A stretch of DNA of 64,000 nt from Gymnorhina tibicen (taxonomy: Eukaryota > Chordata > Aves > Passeriformes > Artamidae): assembly GCA_013399875.1 (NCBI GenBank), contig VXAZ01010877.1, positions 310,001 through 374,000 of the forward strand, given 5' to 3'. Below, piece after piece: positions 26,101 to 38,176 of this stretch (within the stretch, counting starts at the first letter, position 1; every line of letters starts with the position of its first letter). Position numbers and translations under genes: made by a program. Below the pieces are notes generated by a model, which saw only the letters and a program-made list of their open reading frames with translations, made no database searches and was not told the DNA's origin.

Positions 26101-29100
26101 TCCAAGCTGGCTTTAGCTGGGACTTACCCAAACTGAAAATTGTACAGTTTTGTCAACACATAATTGAGCCTAAATCCACCCTTGTGAAAAGCAGAGCTTA
26201 TAATTTGGGGTTCAGAAATAAGCTAACACAGCTATATTACACAGAAGCATGAATCAGCATCTCCAAACAATTCATTGCTCATATCTTAGATCAGGTCAGA
26301 GGTAGATTTGCAGTCTTTGTCATTGCATAATTTAGGGGAAACCCACATAATTTAGGAAAACACCATGCCTATGCAACCTCGGCCTTTCCACAAGTATAAA
26401 ACAAAGAGTAAGAACCTCTTGTAAGTCTTGTAGAATGACCTAATAGACTGAAGTGTCTTGATCTTGCCCAGATCACTCTTCAGATACTTTGACCCTCAGA
26501 GAGCCATCTTGTCTAAATCTAGACCTATATCCCTAGTTGTGCAATATTCCCAGCAAACAATAAATACCAGGTTTGTAGGGGTTTTTTTCTAATGGACAAT
26601 TTGCCAACTGTAATTAGAGAATATCTAAAACTTCAAGGTACATATTTTAGTGTTCTACAAAAGCAACTTTTGGACTATCACCTTCTTGCCTGCCTTCTTA
26701 CAAAACAGGAAACAAAAAAAATTTCTCTTTTCATTTTGCATGTGAAAGCTCCTTGTTGAATTGTTAATATTTCACCCCACATATATCTCATTCTCTTTTT
26801 AATGTTCTTTTGAATCACATTTATCACTTCTGGATATGTGTTGTTAATAAAACTCTAGTCTGGGAAGTTGTAAAAAAATAATTTGAAAAAACTTTTTTAA
26901 GGTCAAGAATGCAAGATTTCTGTCAAGCAATTTAGGGTAGACTTTTTCCCACTTCTTTAGTCCAGCTTTTTCATTAAAAAAAAATCATACATAGATTAAA
27001 CATCAAATATCAATGAATTGTGTAATGAAGTGGGATGACTTCTGAGTCACTACTAGAACACCCCATGACTCATTTACTAAAACTTGAAGAAAGCTATTAA
27101 TGGCACAAAGAATAGCTGCAAAGTACTGTTCTTCACAACTACCACAACAGCTCAGTAAAATTCTATGAGCTGAATTTAAGAGATGAGATGTTTTTGTTGG
27201 TAGATCAGCGATGACCAAGAAGCAGTACAGCTCATGGGAAAGTTTGAGTGTGTTGATCACTCACACAGTAGAAAGCAACGGCAGAAATTTCTTTACAAAG
27301 AGTAGTGACACAACTAGGAAGTGGGAAAGCCAGCACAAGACTGCAAAGCTTTTATAAAGCTGATCAGAGGATCAGAAATAACTAGAAATAAAATTTAAGT
27401 GGATAAAGATGGGGAGATAGAAAATGAAAGATCCCTAATTTTCCTCATGTCAGTAAGCCCAGAAAATAGTTTAAGAAAGTGGGATAGAAGTTTCATTTTC
27501 CAAAAATACATTTGGATTTCGTGTGACTTAGGTCATTAATCTAGGCTAATGAAATCTTACTCCATGAAAAAAACAAAAGATTTTTGTCTTTATGTGTGTG
27601 TGTGTAACTACTACTGTGATTTAAAGTGAGAGCGAACAGAATTCCCATGAAGAAACAGAGATATAAATTAGGCTCTGCTGACCTATACCCCTGCCATTCT
27701 CCAGCATTGTACTCAGAAAAGTGGTAAGGATCTAAAATGTTATAAATCCCCATGCTAGAGATATGTCCCCCAGATTCTTTTCACCTTCTTTTCACATCTA
27801 AACTCATTGTTCAGAAAATAGAAATTCCTTATCCCGGGCATTTGCCTTTATGCTGATATGACTAATCAGTGCTAAGTGATCAATGAATGGTTTTGCTCTT
27901 GAGTAAGATTCCCTCACATGGAAAAAATAATTCATGTAGAACTGCAGAGATTATGAGCTGTTATTGCCAGTCTCATGCTCATATACCAGTTAGATGCTCT
28001 TTTAATTTAACAATGAAAAACTATGAAGGAATGTTCCCTTCTGGGAAATAATGCCTGTCTAGTAGAGAAACACATTCATACTTCTTTCTCAGAAATCTCT
28101 CAGTGGTAGTATTTGAACAGGTAGTATCACTTAGGTGCCAGCCAGGGAAGGTGACATCATGTCCTCTTGTACCAAGGTGGAAGTTTGTATGCAGCTCTAT
28201 TGTGACTGTTGCACAGCTGTTGTTCTATTCTTTCAGCTAATTTTAAAATCCATCATTTTCATTTAGCATAATCTCTGCTACTGTTTCTCTAAGGAACAAA
28301 TGAGCTTCACGTGTTGGCAGAAATAACTGTTAAAAAACAGATCCACAAAAAGAGAAGCAGAGTTTGAACAGTGAGAATGGAAGAGAAATATTTTACAAGT
28401 TGAGGTTTTTTTCTTTTTCCATAATATTTTGACTGTAATTTGGATATCTTATTTATAGATTGTCCCACATTTGGAGCACAAGCATTGCTCATGCATCTCA
28501 TGGCACACACAGAGACATTCTAAACTAGCAAGTGAATCTTAAAACATTTTGAAATATCTTTTAAACAAGAATTCTCAGTTTTGATACACGTGGACGAGGT
28601 CTTTCATGGCTATCTTTTCAGCTACATATCCATGTAAGAAAGACAGAATCTAATTATGCAAGAATTATCTGCCTGCAAAAGTCAAATCACAAAAAATGAG
28701 TTGTGAATAGGAACCACTATTGTTTCAAAAATCTCAGTACTGTATCATGGATGAAGTACATCTTTTTCCAGTTTAATGAATTCCATTTTGAAAGTAACTT
28801 AAACAAATGGGAGAAAAATCTCCCTCCTCTTTTAGAGGAAAACAGTCTTTGTAAGACACTAATCACCACTTCTATTTTGACCTGACTACATCCTTCTACT
28901 GTAGCTGAAGAAAATCCCTATGTGAGAAACGCCTATGCTGCTTTGTTTATGGAGTTGGAATGAAAATAAACTATTATATCTATTCTCAAATATTTAAGAT
29001 GTCTTAGACATCATAACAGTAGTGGCCTTCATAAGCATCTAATTGAACAGAGAACAAAACCAAGAAATGTCTTGCAGGATTTTTGTTTGTTTCCCATTAC

Positions 29101-29568
29101 TCTTGCCCAGATTCCTGATTTACCTGGGCTACATTTTATTGGTGACATTTTGAAATCTCAAGGGCCTTTTAATCAAATTTACTTTTCAGACCTTCAGAAG
29201 GCTTAGGTTTCTCTTGTTGCTCATATAATTTTAGAGTGAGAAGATTCACTTTAACTTTTTCTATTTGGGAGCCGTCACTGATGGTCGTGTCTTGGTGCTT
29301 TCTACATGATCCTGAGGATTATATCTATCCCAGTGTATGGATCTACACCCTAATATCCAATTCCCTTTTACAATGACCTTAGATCAGGGTCTGCACTATA
29401 TGAAACAGGCTTCTCTTTACAGTTATGTGACTGGAAAATGGATCCCTCCTGCCTTTGCTTTTTGGAGAATATGACTGCAAACTAATTGGAATCAGGTTTT
29501 CATGACAAGTCAAATAAACAGTGGCATAAAACACCCCTGTAAGCTCAGTAATTCCTGAGTAAATTCTC

Positions 29569-29620
29569 AACTTCATTGGCTACAAAATTTTCTAGAATCT
29601 TCAGTGGGATTAAGATTTTT
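29569..29620. repeat. Relic of an old dispersed motif
   Basis: 'aacttcattggc' is followed after about 20 bases by 'cttcagtgggattaagattt'. That order corresponds to the two arms and the 'aggattt'-like tail of the motif described at 12741. Degraded and short. Confidence 0.3.
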
Positions 29621-29904
29621 TACTGATCTTGGTAAAAGATTAAATAGGACAGTGTCTCAAATGTATAATAAGGTCTGAAACAACTCTCATGAACCACAAA
29701 AGATTTTGCTAAGAAATTAACATTAGCTATAATATTTCGTGGTGACAATAACACATATTTGCAGCTTCTAAACTCTCTTACTATTTAAATACAAGTATTT
29801 TAATATGTTATTTGTATCATTTTATCAGCAGTTCTGCAAAATCAATGCAGCATATCATAATATAACTTCCAGTGCTATGTTTTCCACACAAATTGTAGCA
29901 ATGT

Positions 29905-29928
29905 CAATTGATGTCAATGGGATTGGAG
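29905..29928. repeat. Relic of an old dispersed motif
   Basis: 'gatgtcaatgggattggag' matches one arm of the motif seen at 12741 and 37360. It lies about 300 bp from the relic at 29569, so the two could be remains of one longer insertion. Confidence 0.28.
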
Positions 29929-31297
29929 TGCAACCAACCAGGTAAAACACTTGGTCTCCAAATATACAAGAGTATAATTTAGCTTTCACTGCTTGAATTG
30001 CTCTGTGGTATTTTTATTTTCCCTCGTTTTATTAACTCACCAGACCTTCTATATTGAATGGAGAAAAGAAGTTGCTTGCAGACTAATGAACAGGCCAGGC
30101 CAAGTATAAACTTACAGAAGAGTTACTCATTTAACCGGTTCATATTAATCAGGAAACCATGGCTATGTTCTTATTAGCAGTCAGTTGTTCATACTTTAAT
30201 AAACTACTCATCTGTGTTGATCTGAAACACAACTTTCCATTCTTATTCTGTCATGCTCTGAGCAACGCTTAGAACATAATTCCAGCCTCTCAATCACGGA
30301 GTTGTTTTAACGTACAACAGACAATCAGGATCACCAAAACTAGAGACAATGGGGTACAACGGAACCCGACTCTGAACTCGTATAATAAAACTCTGTCTGG
30401 GCTTATACATGCCAATTAGAAGTTGTTAAATACTACAGATCACAACTCTTATTATAATGGGTTTTCAGTACATGGGAAGACATTTGGGGAGACCAGAGAT
30501 GATTTTGGTGGGTGGAGGTGTTGCTGTATTTGTCCAGTATTAATACAAATAGCTTAACACAGGTAGTTAAAAAAAACTTTTTCCTGTGTTGATATTAGCT
30601 TTTCTCTGTATGCTTTCACAGATGTTAAAAAAGAGCTCTACTAATAACATCCTTTTTGCCTGGGACTCCATTCTTTTTCATCATCTCAAACCAAAAGGGG
30701 TCCCTTAGCTGCCGTAAACCTGAATGCAGGTCTTGACTTTGAAAACCACTTTTAAGGCACTGCTGTTGTAGAGAATTAAAGGCTAATCAGCTTTTTGTAG
30801 GCCAGCATGTTTATCTGTGCTTTTCAGCAACTCAGAACTCCATATGGTTTTCCTTCATGATATTTTATAGAGCTGTTTTTGAACTCTTCATCTTGAGATT
30901 AAAACCAAAGTTTAGCCAAACTACACTAAATAGTTTTTTTTTGCCAGCTGTGCCGTGGCTAAATGCCCTATAGGACTGGTATCTGCTCCTTTCATTTGCA
31001 CTTAGTACTTCTATGTACTACACATGTAGAAAATGACCTCATCAAAAGAGGTCTGACATTCCCACAAGGCTTTTGAAGACTTTCAAAACATAGGCACATG
31101 TTTTTCTGATACATATTTTGTGCCAGAAAGGGTGTAATGAGTCATCACCTCTGCAATATTTAATACCTCAATTAACGTAAAGCCTCTTTCAAGCTTTTTG
31201 CTGCTAGTAAACCTGTTACACTTTTAAATATAATATTTATCTGATCAGCATTGCCAAAATATGCTACTTAGTCAGCAATGTGAGTGTTTCTTCTAAC

Positions 31298-31338
31298 TGG
31301 TCAGCCTAAAAACACTTATAGTTTTTAGTGACTGACCA
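31298..31338 (+). other. Imperfect stem-loop
   Basis: The outer arms 'tggtcag' (31298-31304) and 'ctgacca' (31332-31338) pair perfectly. Inside them 'ctaaaaac' (31306-31313) and 'gtttttag' (31321-31328) also pair perfectly around a 7-base loop. The only interruption is one base against three. Weaker pairing continues outward to about 31285 and 31352. No mature small RNA is recognised. It could be a hairpin RNA precursor, a decayed inverted-repeat transposon or chance. Confidence 0.45.
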
Positions 31339-31789
31339 TTGAAAAGTTTCATACATAAGTTTCTTGACCTTGGCATGGAGTAGCAACAACAGTGATAATT
31401 AATACGCAATAATTAAATACAGTAATTCAAAATGCAAAAATGCCCTATGTGTACTGATAATGACCTGAAATTAGTGGGAGTTTTTCTCCTGACCTCAGTG
31501 AGTATGCGGTCCGGCCAAAGGAAAAAGGCGTTCGTTTCTTGCGTCTGAGGCTGTCGTTATGTATCCCAAAAACATGTCACAGCAGCTGTGGCCCCCCAAC
31601 CTAAAGGGGAATGCAAGATTCATAGATGCCTGTGGTCGGAAAGAATGACAAAAGTCAGACGGCCTGCAAGAGCTTACAAAGTTTTACTAGTAAATGTCAC
31701 ACTTGACGTGGAAATTGGTATGTTAGCCTCTGACCTCCTAGGATAAGCACACGGCAGTGGGTTTTGGATAAAGGGGTAAAGTGAACAGG

Positions 31790-31850
31790 CAGAGAGAAAG
31801 AGAGAGATGCATGAGAGAGAGAGAGAGGGAGAGAGAGAGAGAGAGAGAGT
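31790..31850 (+). repeat. (GA)n microsatellite inside the candidate LTR
   Basis: Nearly continuous 'ga' dinucleotides with 'tgcatg' and 'gggag' interruptions. The minus-strand frames across it give Ser/Leu-rich artefacts. It lies downstream of the TATA-like box in minus-strand sense, so in an LTR it would sit in the transcribed leader. Confidence 0.95.
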
Positions 31851-32222
31851 GTGAACGGACAGAAGAAGGGGCAAGAGATCACCAGTCCTGGCTCCAGCAT
31901 CAATCCAGCTGGGGTGTTCATGGTCCTTTGGCATGAACACACCTGGGCTTTGTGGGTTGCTTTTTTATAGATAAATTTTCCCCAACCTGGACATAAGTCT
32001 CTTGCTTTCTTTTCAGGGGTCTTTGGTGGTCTTGATCCCCCGCTACTCTCCTGCACTGTTCTTATCTCCAGGAACTAGAACAAGGATATTTGTTCCAGAA
32101 AAGTGATACTCTACCTCCATATGGCCTCACTCTTCAGCCACATCCTCTTCTTTGTCACGGTGTGTTATTACTATTGATCCTTGTTTGGCTCCAGCTATCG
32201 CTGTTTGAGACATACACATGTC

Positions 32223-32252
32223 AAGTTTAAGTTGGTTTCTCAACTTAAATTT
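32223..32252 (+). other. Inverted repeat
   Basis: 'aagtttaagttg' (32223-32234) and 'caacttaaattt' (32241-32252) form a 12-bp stem with a single G-T wobble and a 6-base loop. It lies in what would be the U3 region of the candidate LTR. Function unknown. Confidence 0.5.
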
Positions 32253-32359
32253 GTAGTTCATCTGCTTGAAATATGTGTCTGAAAGTTAATTTCCATACCT
32301 TGGTGGAGCTGAAGTCTTGAGTAGTCATTTGTTTGTTCACTATGGGCTGGTTGGTGACA

Positions 32360-35300
32360 AATCCCCCCCTATATTAAAGGATTTACCTATCAGAGCTCAT
32401 TGTGCAATAAACAAGATTTCAATTGTTCAAATGTTTTTCTGCATGCACTAAGGTTTAAAAGAGAAATTGAAATACTTAATTGCCTTATACTGTTCACCTT
32501 TCAAGGAATGCCACGGCAATGTGGCTATATAATTACTGATGTGACACAATTTTTTGCATAAAAGTCTCTTTCAATTTTTCACTGCCTGCTTAGTCAGATG
32601 CTCAAAATCATCCATGACTTGAACTTTGGGATTTCATAAGACAAATATCTGGAATAAGGGGAATTATAAACATTTCAAGTAACAAAATAGCATGGTCTAC
32701 CACACAAATCTTCTGTTCTTAAATACGTGCCCCTTCATTTCTTAGGTGAAACTCATAATGATTTCATAGTCTGTGTAATGAATTTGAGCATTTGGGGTGC
32801 ACCTGGAAATAAACAGTCAAAGTATTACAGTAGTAGTTTCACTGACCCTTTTAACAGGAATAGGAACACCAAAAGCAAAGATAATATAAGTGAGAGCAAT
32901 ACTTGTTACCACCATTTCTATGGGACAAACTCTTATCCAAAGGGCTTCGCATTTCAGCTTTTCACATTTAATTTCTATTATTACTGAATACATTTATACA
33001 CTGAGCAATATCTATTTCCCACATTGTATCTACACATTTCCATGAGTACTGCCTTGCTTTCTGTACCATAATGGTGATCAGTATGGTTGTTATTTTGCTT
33101 ATGCTGAAAAAAACCTTCTGTAGCATTTAGCAAATTTTTGCTTTGTTGAAAGTAGATCTCCAAAATTAAGTAAACTACTTTTTCTGTCAGGTTTTGAAAT
33201 GCTGCTGTTCAAAAAGCTAGAAAAACTGCTGAGGTTCTGCCTGCCTGGCAGAAAAGCACTTATTAATTCAGTTGCAGATTGATTTGATAAAACCTCTACT
33301 TTCTAGTATTCCATTATTATATCAATGTTATTATACCTCTAGTCAAACTTCAAGACCACAGCTTGGGAAATAGATTTTGAATATTATCTATCACTGCATT
33401 GAATAAATGAAATTCAGGATGAGCCTTTCTCTTAATTTCTATAAGATTTGCTCTGGTATTTTCATGAGATCCGTAATAATCTAGTCAAGCCTAAGGAACA
33501 ACTGCAATTATGGATCTTTGTCCTCTTTCTCAACCTGTGTTGCGTGTGCCATAGCAACGTGCCTGTAGTTATAAATGCTCTGAAATCACAACGACAAGTG
33601 AAACCTGAACAGAAACAATTTTCTGGTGCCAGGACAAGCATTATTATTAGATAAGGAAAACGAGAGTTTTTACCTTTTATTGAAGCCCTAACCTACGGTA
33701 TCCTATTCACCAGTTGTATGCATGCTGTATGTAGACCACAGGTCCATACAGTATTTGTTCCTCAGATGTCAGACGCAAAAAACAAAGATATTGTCTGCAG
33801 TCAGCTGACTGCAGCCACAACCATGCATGACATGTTAGACGCTGTGGGTAATGAATTGCCCTGGAGGGTGTCAATAGAGCAATCGGTATTTGCAGTCCCA
33901 GTATCTGAACAGCAGCACTGTTCTGGATTATGCCAGTTTTCCTGTATTACATGGATAGCAAGTCAGTGGAAAAATCAATGTAAATTTGACTTAGTTTGTC
34001 AACAATGTGAATTTCTCCTTTTTCCTCCCTGCTTCCTGTACACACATTTAAAATCTAGGGCAATAATAAGTTTAGTAATTGTTTGGGCTGTGCAATATTA
34101 TATAGTCAATTTTGAAGACCTACAAGGAAAAGTAAAGCTCTGAGGTCCATTTTCCCCTAGAAATTATCATGGTAATGCTCTGTTCTTAAGTTTTGCTTTC
34201 TCTATTACATTCAGCCACACTGGATAGCAGATAGTCCTTTTTAAAGACAGGTCCACAGTCCTGTAAGAGTTAACTTACTCCATTTCATCCACTGTGCACA
34301 GAAAACTACCTTCATTACCTGAACTCTGAACTGCTTCAGGGAAAAGAATGTACTCTATAGGTAAGGATAAAAAAAAATTATCATTTCTGCTCATCCAGTT
34401 AATCAGTATTAGAAACAGATAAATACAGGCTGTTAAGCTATTCCAAGAAACTATCATATGGTGGAGAAAAGCAGTGGTTGTTTTTCAGTTCTTAATTCTT
34501 AAAATATGTTCCAGACAGAACAGTTAATGATCAGGAGAAAAATAAAGAAATAGGTTAGCAGAGACGAGCAGTGATAGAGAAACTAAATATTTCCATCATC
34601 AATTGTAGGTGACCCTTTCAAAACACCACAGTCCAGCATCAGGGGGTCTTGCACATGTTTCTGCAAGCTTACTTCATTAAAACAGCAAAGTTATAATTTT
34701 TAAAGGGTAATCAATGATTTTGCTTCCAAATTGGAATGACTAATTCCTGACAGCTTGTCCCCAGCCAGGGCACATGTGCTGGCTATGGTCAGCACATCTG
34801 CCTCTGCTTCCATGGAGGTTATGTAGGGTTGTCATGGTGAGTCCAGAAAACAAAGACATTTTTGGTCATGCAGCTGTCAAGTCATCACATTGTCCAGTTC
34901 ACTTCAAATCCATTTCTCAGCTTCTCTTTTAGGAGATGTATCTTGTGTGTTTGACCACAAACAGAAGGAGTGAGTGTAACAGAGGTCAGCAAATAGCATG
35001 AGCATGCAGGAGGTAACAAGTGACTAAAACAGGTTAAAGAATGCCATTTGGACCAGTTGGGTTTTGACAAAATGTCAAAAACAGGAGGCAGGTCATACAA
35101 AAATTTCTAATGCCCCATAGAAAGCCCAAACAGAGGCTTGTCTGTATGTCCCACAACACAGAGCAGCACAGCATACAGAAGGAAAGCTCCAGTGATTTAC
35201 AGGAATTTACACCTGTTGAGCATTTGGCTTGACATTAGACAAAAGTTATATTCTATGACCCAGCTTCCTACTGCCCCATCAAGACACCACTAGACAGTGT

Positions 35301-38033
35301 TGTCTGAGTTCTGGTTTTTTGCAAATTAAAAATCTTCACCGCATGCAGAACAGATCTTTCTCAGCTGTCCTTTCCTTTCCAAGCTCCACCCTTCTCCGAG
35401 TTTCAGCTTGCTTTAAGGGTCAGTGTAAACAGACATTTAAACCAGTAACAGGTGTTCCCAGAGAGGCATGTTTTTGTTTCATTCCAGGAGGATGAGGTTT
35501 GTGACCGTCCGCATTTCCTTCCCTTATATGAGCAGGACCTTCCAGGCAGAAAAGTTGTACTGAGATAGTGTCAGCCAGCAAAAGCAAAATTCACTAAGGG
35601 GATTCGCAGTATCACCCCCAAGGTCTTTGCAGAGAATAATACTGGGACAGGTCATGAAAAATATTGGCCTGACATCTGCAGCCTCCCACACGGACAGTGC
35701 ATGCTATGTGCTCCACAGGCAAATTCATATATGAACAGGAACAGGCTAATATTCCCCTAAACCTCCTCTCTCCTGCAGTATTCAGCAGCAATTGCACTTC
35801 CATCCATCTCTTGTCTGTCTGTACAGGACCACCACCAAGACCATAACAGGCAACTGGTATCCATGAGGCCAGTTTTCCTTTCTTTGTGCCAGAAAAAACC
35901 CAAGGTTTTTATTGAAAACAGGAAGGGGAGATGGGGGCACAGCTAAGAAAAATGTTGTGACCAAATATAGGTTGGGTAAAATAAGGGTGAAAAAGAAGTG
36001 GTTGTCATTAAACTGTTGGTTCTCCTGAGGTTTTAACATTTCCTTGACTGTATCATGAGAAATTCCACCTTTGATCTTAGAATAACTGTTGATCTGCAAA
36101 TCCACATGCTCCACAGAAAATGAGCAAAAAACCTATATATGTTGAGACACTTTCACCTTCAGCAAACTCCTCTGTCTCCCCAATATTTCATACAAAAAGT
36201 CTTGATGAGGTCTTCCTTCCATCATCTTCCTCAAATAAGCCTAATCCTTACCCTGAGCACCTTGACCATATTCCATCACCATCACTGACCCCAGTGAACT
36301 TTATTTAAGCCAACAGGCTGGTTGCTGAAAGCACAATCCCTGTGAAACTGCCATTATTTTTGAACTTTCCACTTTCCCTCATCACTTTAAAGATATTTTA
36401 ATAGACAATAGTTATGTTCCTCTGCAGGAAAACCAGGCTGTCTCCTTCGGACGGTCCGGATACTTTTGGGAGTTCCTCTCAGAGATCTGCAGATGTGAGC
36501 TCAGCTACTAAGAATGGCTGGGCATGGCCCCAAGTTTTAAGCTCAGCATATGACCCTTCCCAGAGAGAAGACCTCCAGCCCGTGTCCCAGGCCACATATC
36601 TCCCGCTAGCACAAACCAGTACAAATATGCTGTGCCAAGAGCAAATCCACTGGGACTGATTCCCATCCGCTGCTGGGGTACAAGACTACCTTGTGTGAAC
36701 TTTGGCTACTAGCCTTTGAAAATTGACTTGACATGCAGCTTTTACCTAACCTAAAGTCTGACCTAACTTCTTGCTAAACATTTAATGATCCAAACAGCTT
36801 GAAATAGAGCCCAGTCCAAATAGCTTACCTAGTAAGAGAAAAAAAAGAGAAAATAATGGAGGAGAAAAAAGAAATTGTATGTGTCCTATGCATGATTTGT
36901 GTTGAAGCTGGTTTCTTACCCTCAGACAGCAGGGAAAAAACAAATCGATTATGTCAGAGAAAAGAGAAGCTGGTTCCCTGCTTTGATTCAGACCAGATCC
37001 AAATGAGTCTAGAAATTTCCAGGAAAGCTCTTGCTGGCACTGATCTCATGTCTTCAGATTTTAGTGTATATAGCTCACAAAATCTTCCTCTTGTGGGGAA
37101 AGATCATGTTCTTGGGAGAATTACAGTAATTCTTGTAATGAAAACAAAGAATGTATTTTTGTTTATTTTTCCTAATGGCCCTGATCCAGCCAGGTTTTGC
37201 GTGCTACTAACAGATGTTTCTTGTGAGTGACCCAACATCTGGCACAAAGGTCTTCTGTTGTAATTGTTATAATGAAAACACAAAAGACTGTAGCATTACA
37301 CACCAAGAACTGCATTTTTTTAATGGGTCTCCTACTTTGAAGTCATGAATGTGTACTCTGGATTTGGTCCAAAGCCTTTGGAAGTCAACAGAAACTTTCA
37401 TCGATTTCAATGGGTTTGAGTCTGTCCTTTTATGAACCACTGCATCTAAATGTACAAAGACAAAAAGAAAGCTGCTGAATTCTTTTTTTTTTTTACAAAA
37501 CCAGTGATTTGTAATTTATTTTAGTAAGAAATCACTTTGTCTTCTTTGATTTGCAATTTTGCTCTCAAGTTTTACTTCAAAATCTTGCTAAAAAATAACA
37601 CAAATCACAAATCACTTTAGATATGCTCATTAGACAGGCAATGAAGAATTTATGTGAACAAAAGCATTACAAAATCGAGACAAATTGCAATCTTTTTGGA
37701 ACAGTTTGAAATCAGAGAGTAATCTCTGTTGCAGTGTCAGATAAATCTTTCTACTGCAGAAACAAGTTCTAATATCCCTCTACTTAAAACATGGATCTTT
37801 TCATGAAGATGAAAGTCTAGTGTCAGTTGTCCATGACCTTCAGAGGCAGGATGCCTCAGAATTTTGGAATAATATCCAATTATTCTGTCTTTTCTCTTTT
37901 TTTTAAAGTCAAATACTATTGTCATGTGCACTGGAGAGAACCCTACCCTGACTTTCCTGTATTTATAGATTAATTTATGAATATTAATATAATCCTGCTG
38001 AATGTAGTTACTTTATTCTATTTCTTTTTAAAA
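32360..38033. other. Gene-free non-coding stretch
   Basis: No recognised gene. It contains the longest open frame of the window (33718-34143, plus strand, 141 codons). The translation is Cys-rich but without any known domain, the start context is weak and there is no supporting neighbour. A GC-richer patch at 36420-36660 follows an acceptor-like 'ttcctctgcag' and has an 81-codon frame, again unrecognised. An old-motif relic lies at 37360-37423. Confidence 0.6.
37360..37423. repeat. Relic of an old dispersed motif
   Basis: 'ggtccaaagcctttggaagt', 'caacagaaactttcatcg' and 'atttcaatgggtttgagtc' follow one another. This matches a pattern I associate with an old repeat shared by birds and other sauropsids ('aaagcc..tgaagtcaatgg' joined to 'gatttcaatgggctttg'). 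It is the longest copy here and is partly palindromic. Confidence 0.45.
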
Positions 38034-38116
38034 AGAAGAAAAGAAGGGTGGGAAAGAGTAGGAAGGAAGAGGAAGAAAGAGAGGGAGAGAGAAAGAAAGA
38101 AAGAAAAAAAGAAAAA

Positions 38117-38160
<44 letters not shown>

Positions 38161-38176
38161 AGAGGAAGAGAAGAGG
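38034..38176 (+). repeat. Purine microsatellite, (GAAA)n with mixed GA-rich flank
   Basis: About 140 purine bases with only a few pyrimidine interruptions. The left part is mixed 'gga'/'gaa' and the right part holds about a dozen consecutive 'gaaa' units. Several overlapping Lys/Glu-rich or Phe/Ser/Leu-rich frames on both strands are artefacts of this tract. Confidence 0.96.

Larger units (their letters stand above)
23146..31284. other. Gene-free non-coding stretch
   Basis: Eight kilobases of AT-rich DNA with no recognised gene. Minor items are a 13-bp tandem duplication of 'aatggaaaggaat' (25425-25450), a (TG)n run at 27592-27605, old-motif relics at 29569 and 29905, and slightly CpG-richer sequence near 30280-30400. 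A 128-codon frame at 24556-24942 has no family resemblance. The part from about 31020 to 31280 is complex sequence that may be conserved. Confidence 0.6.
31560..32359 (-). mobile_element. Candidate endogenous-retrovirus LTR
   Basis: This block is clearly richer in CpG and GC than its AT-rich surroundings. On the minus strand it would begin with 'tgtcacc' at 32359, directly preceded by a polypurine-like 'atagggggggatt'. A TATA-like 'tataaaaaagc' falls at about 31969-31959, and an 'agtaaaact' polyadenylation-like word falls at about 31690. This order (U3 start, TATA, poly-A signal) is that of an LTR. The downstream edge and target-site duplication could not be fixed, and no gag, pol or env-like frame is adjacent, so it may be an isolated or truncated LTR. 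Family unknown. The opposite orientation cannot be excluded. Confidence 0.45.

Noticed and set aside
28997..29011. Short palindrome 'gatgtcttagacatc'
   Set aside because: A 6-bp stem with a 3-base loop, common by chance in AT-rich DNA.
31674..32056. Ser/Leu-rich minus-strand frames of 88 and 119 codons
   Set aside because: They run through the (GA)n tract of the candidate LTR and are repeat artefacts, not a viral gene.
33718..34143. Longest open frame (141 codons, plus strand)
   Set aside because: No recognised domain, weak start context, composition like the non-coding surroundings, and a length within reach of chance in 64 kb read in six frames.
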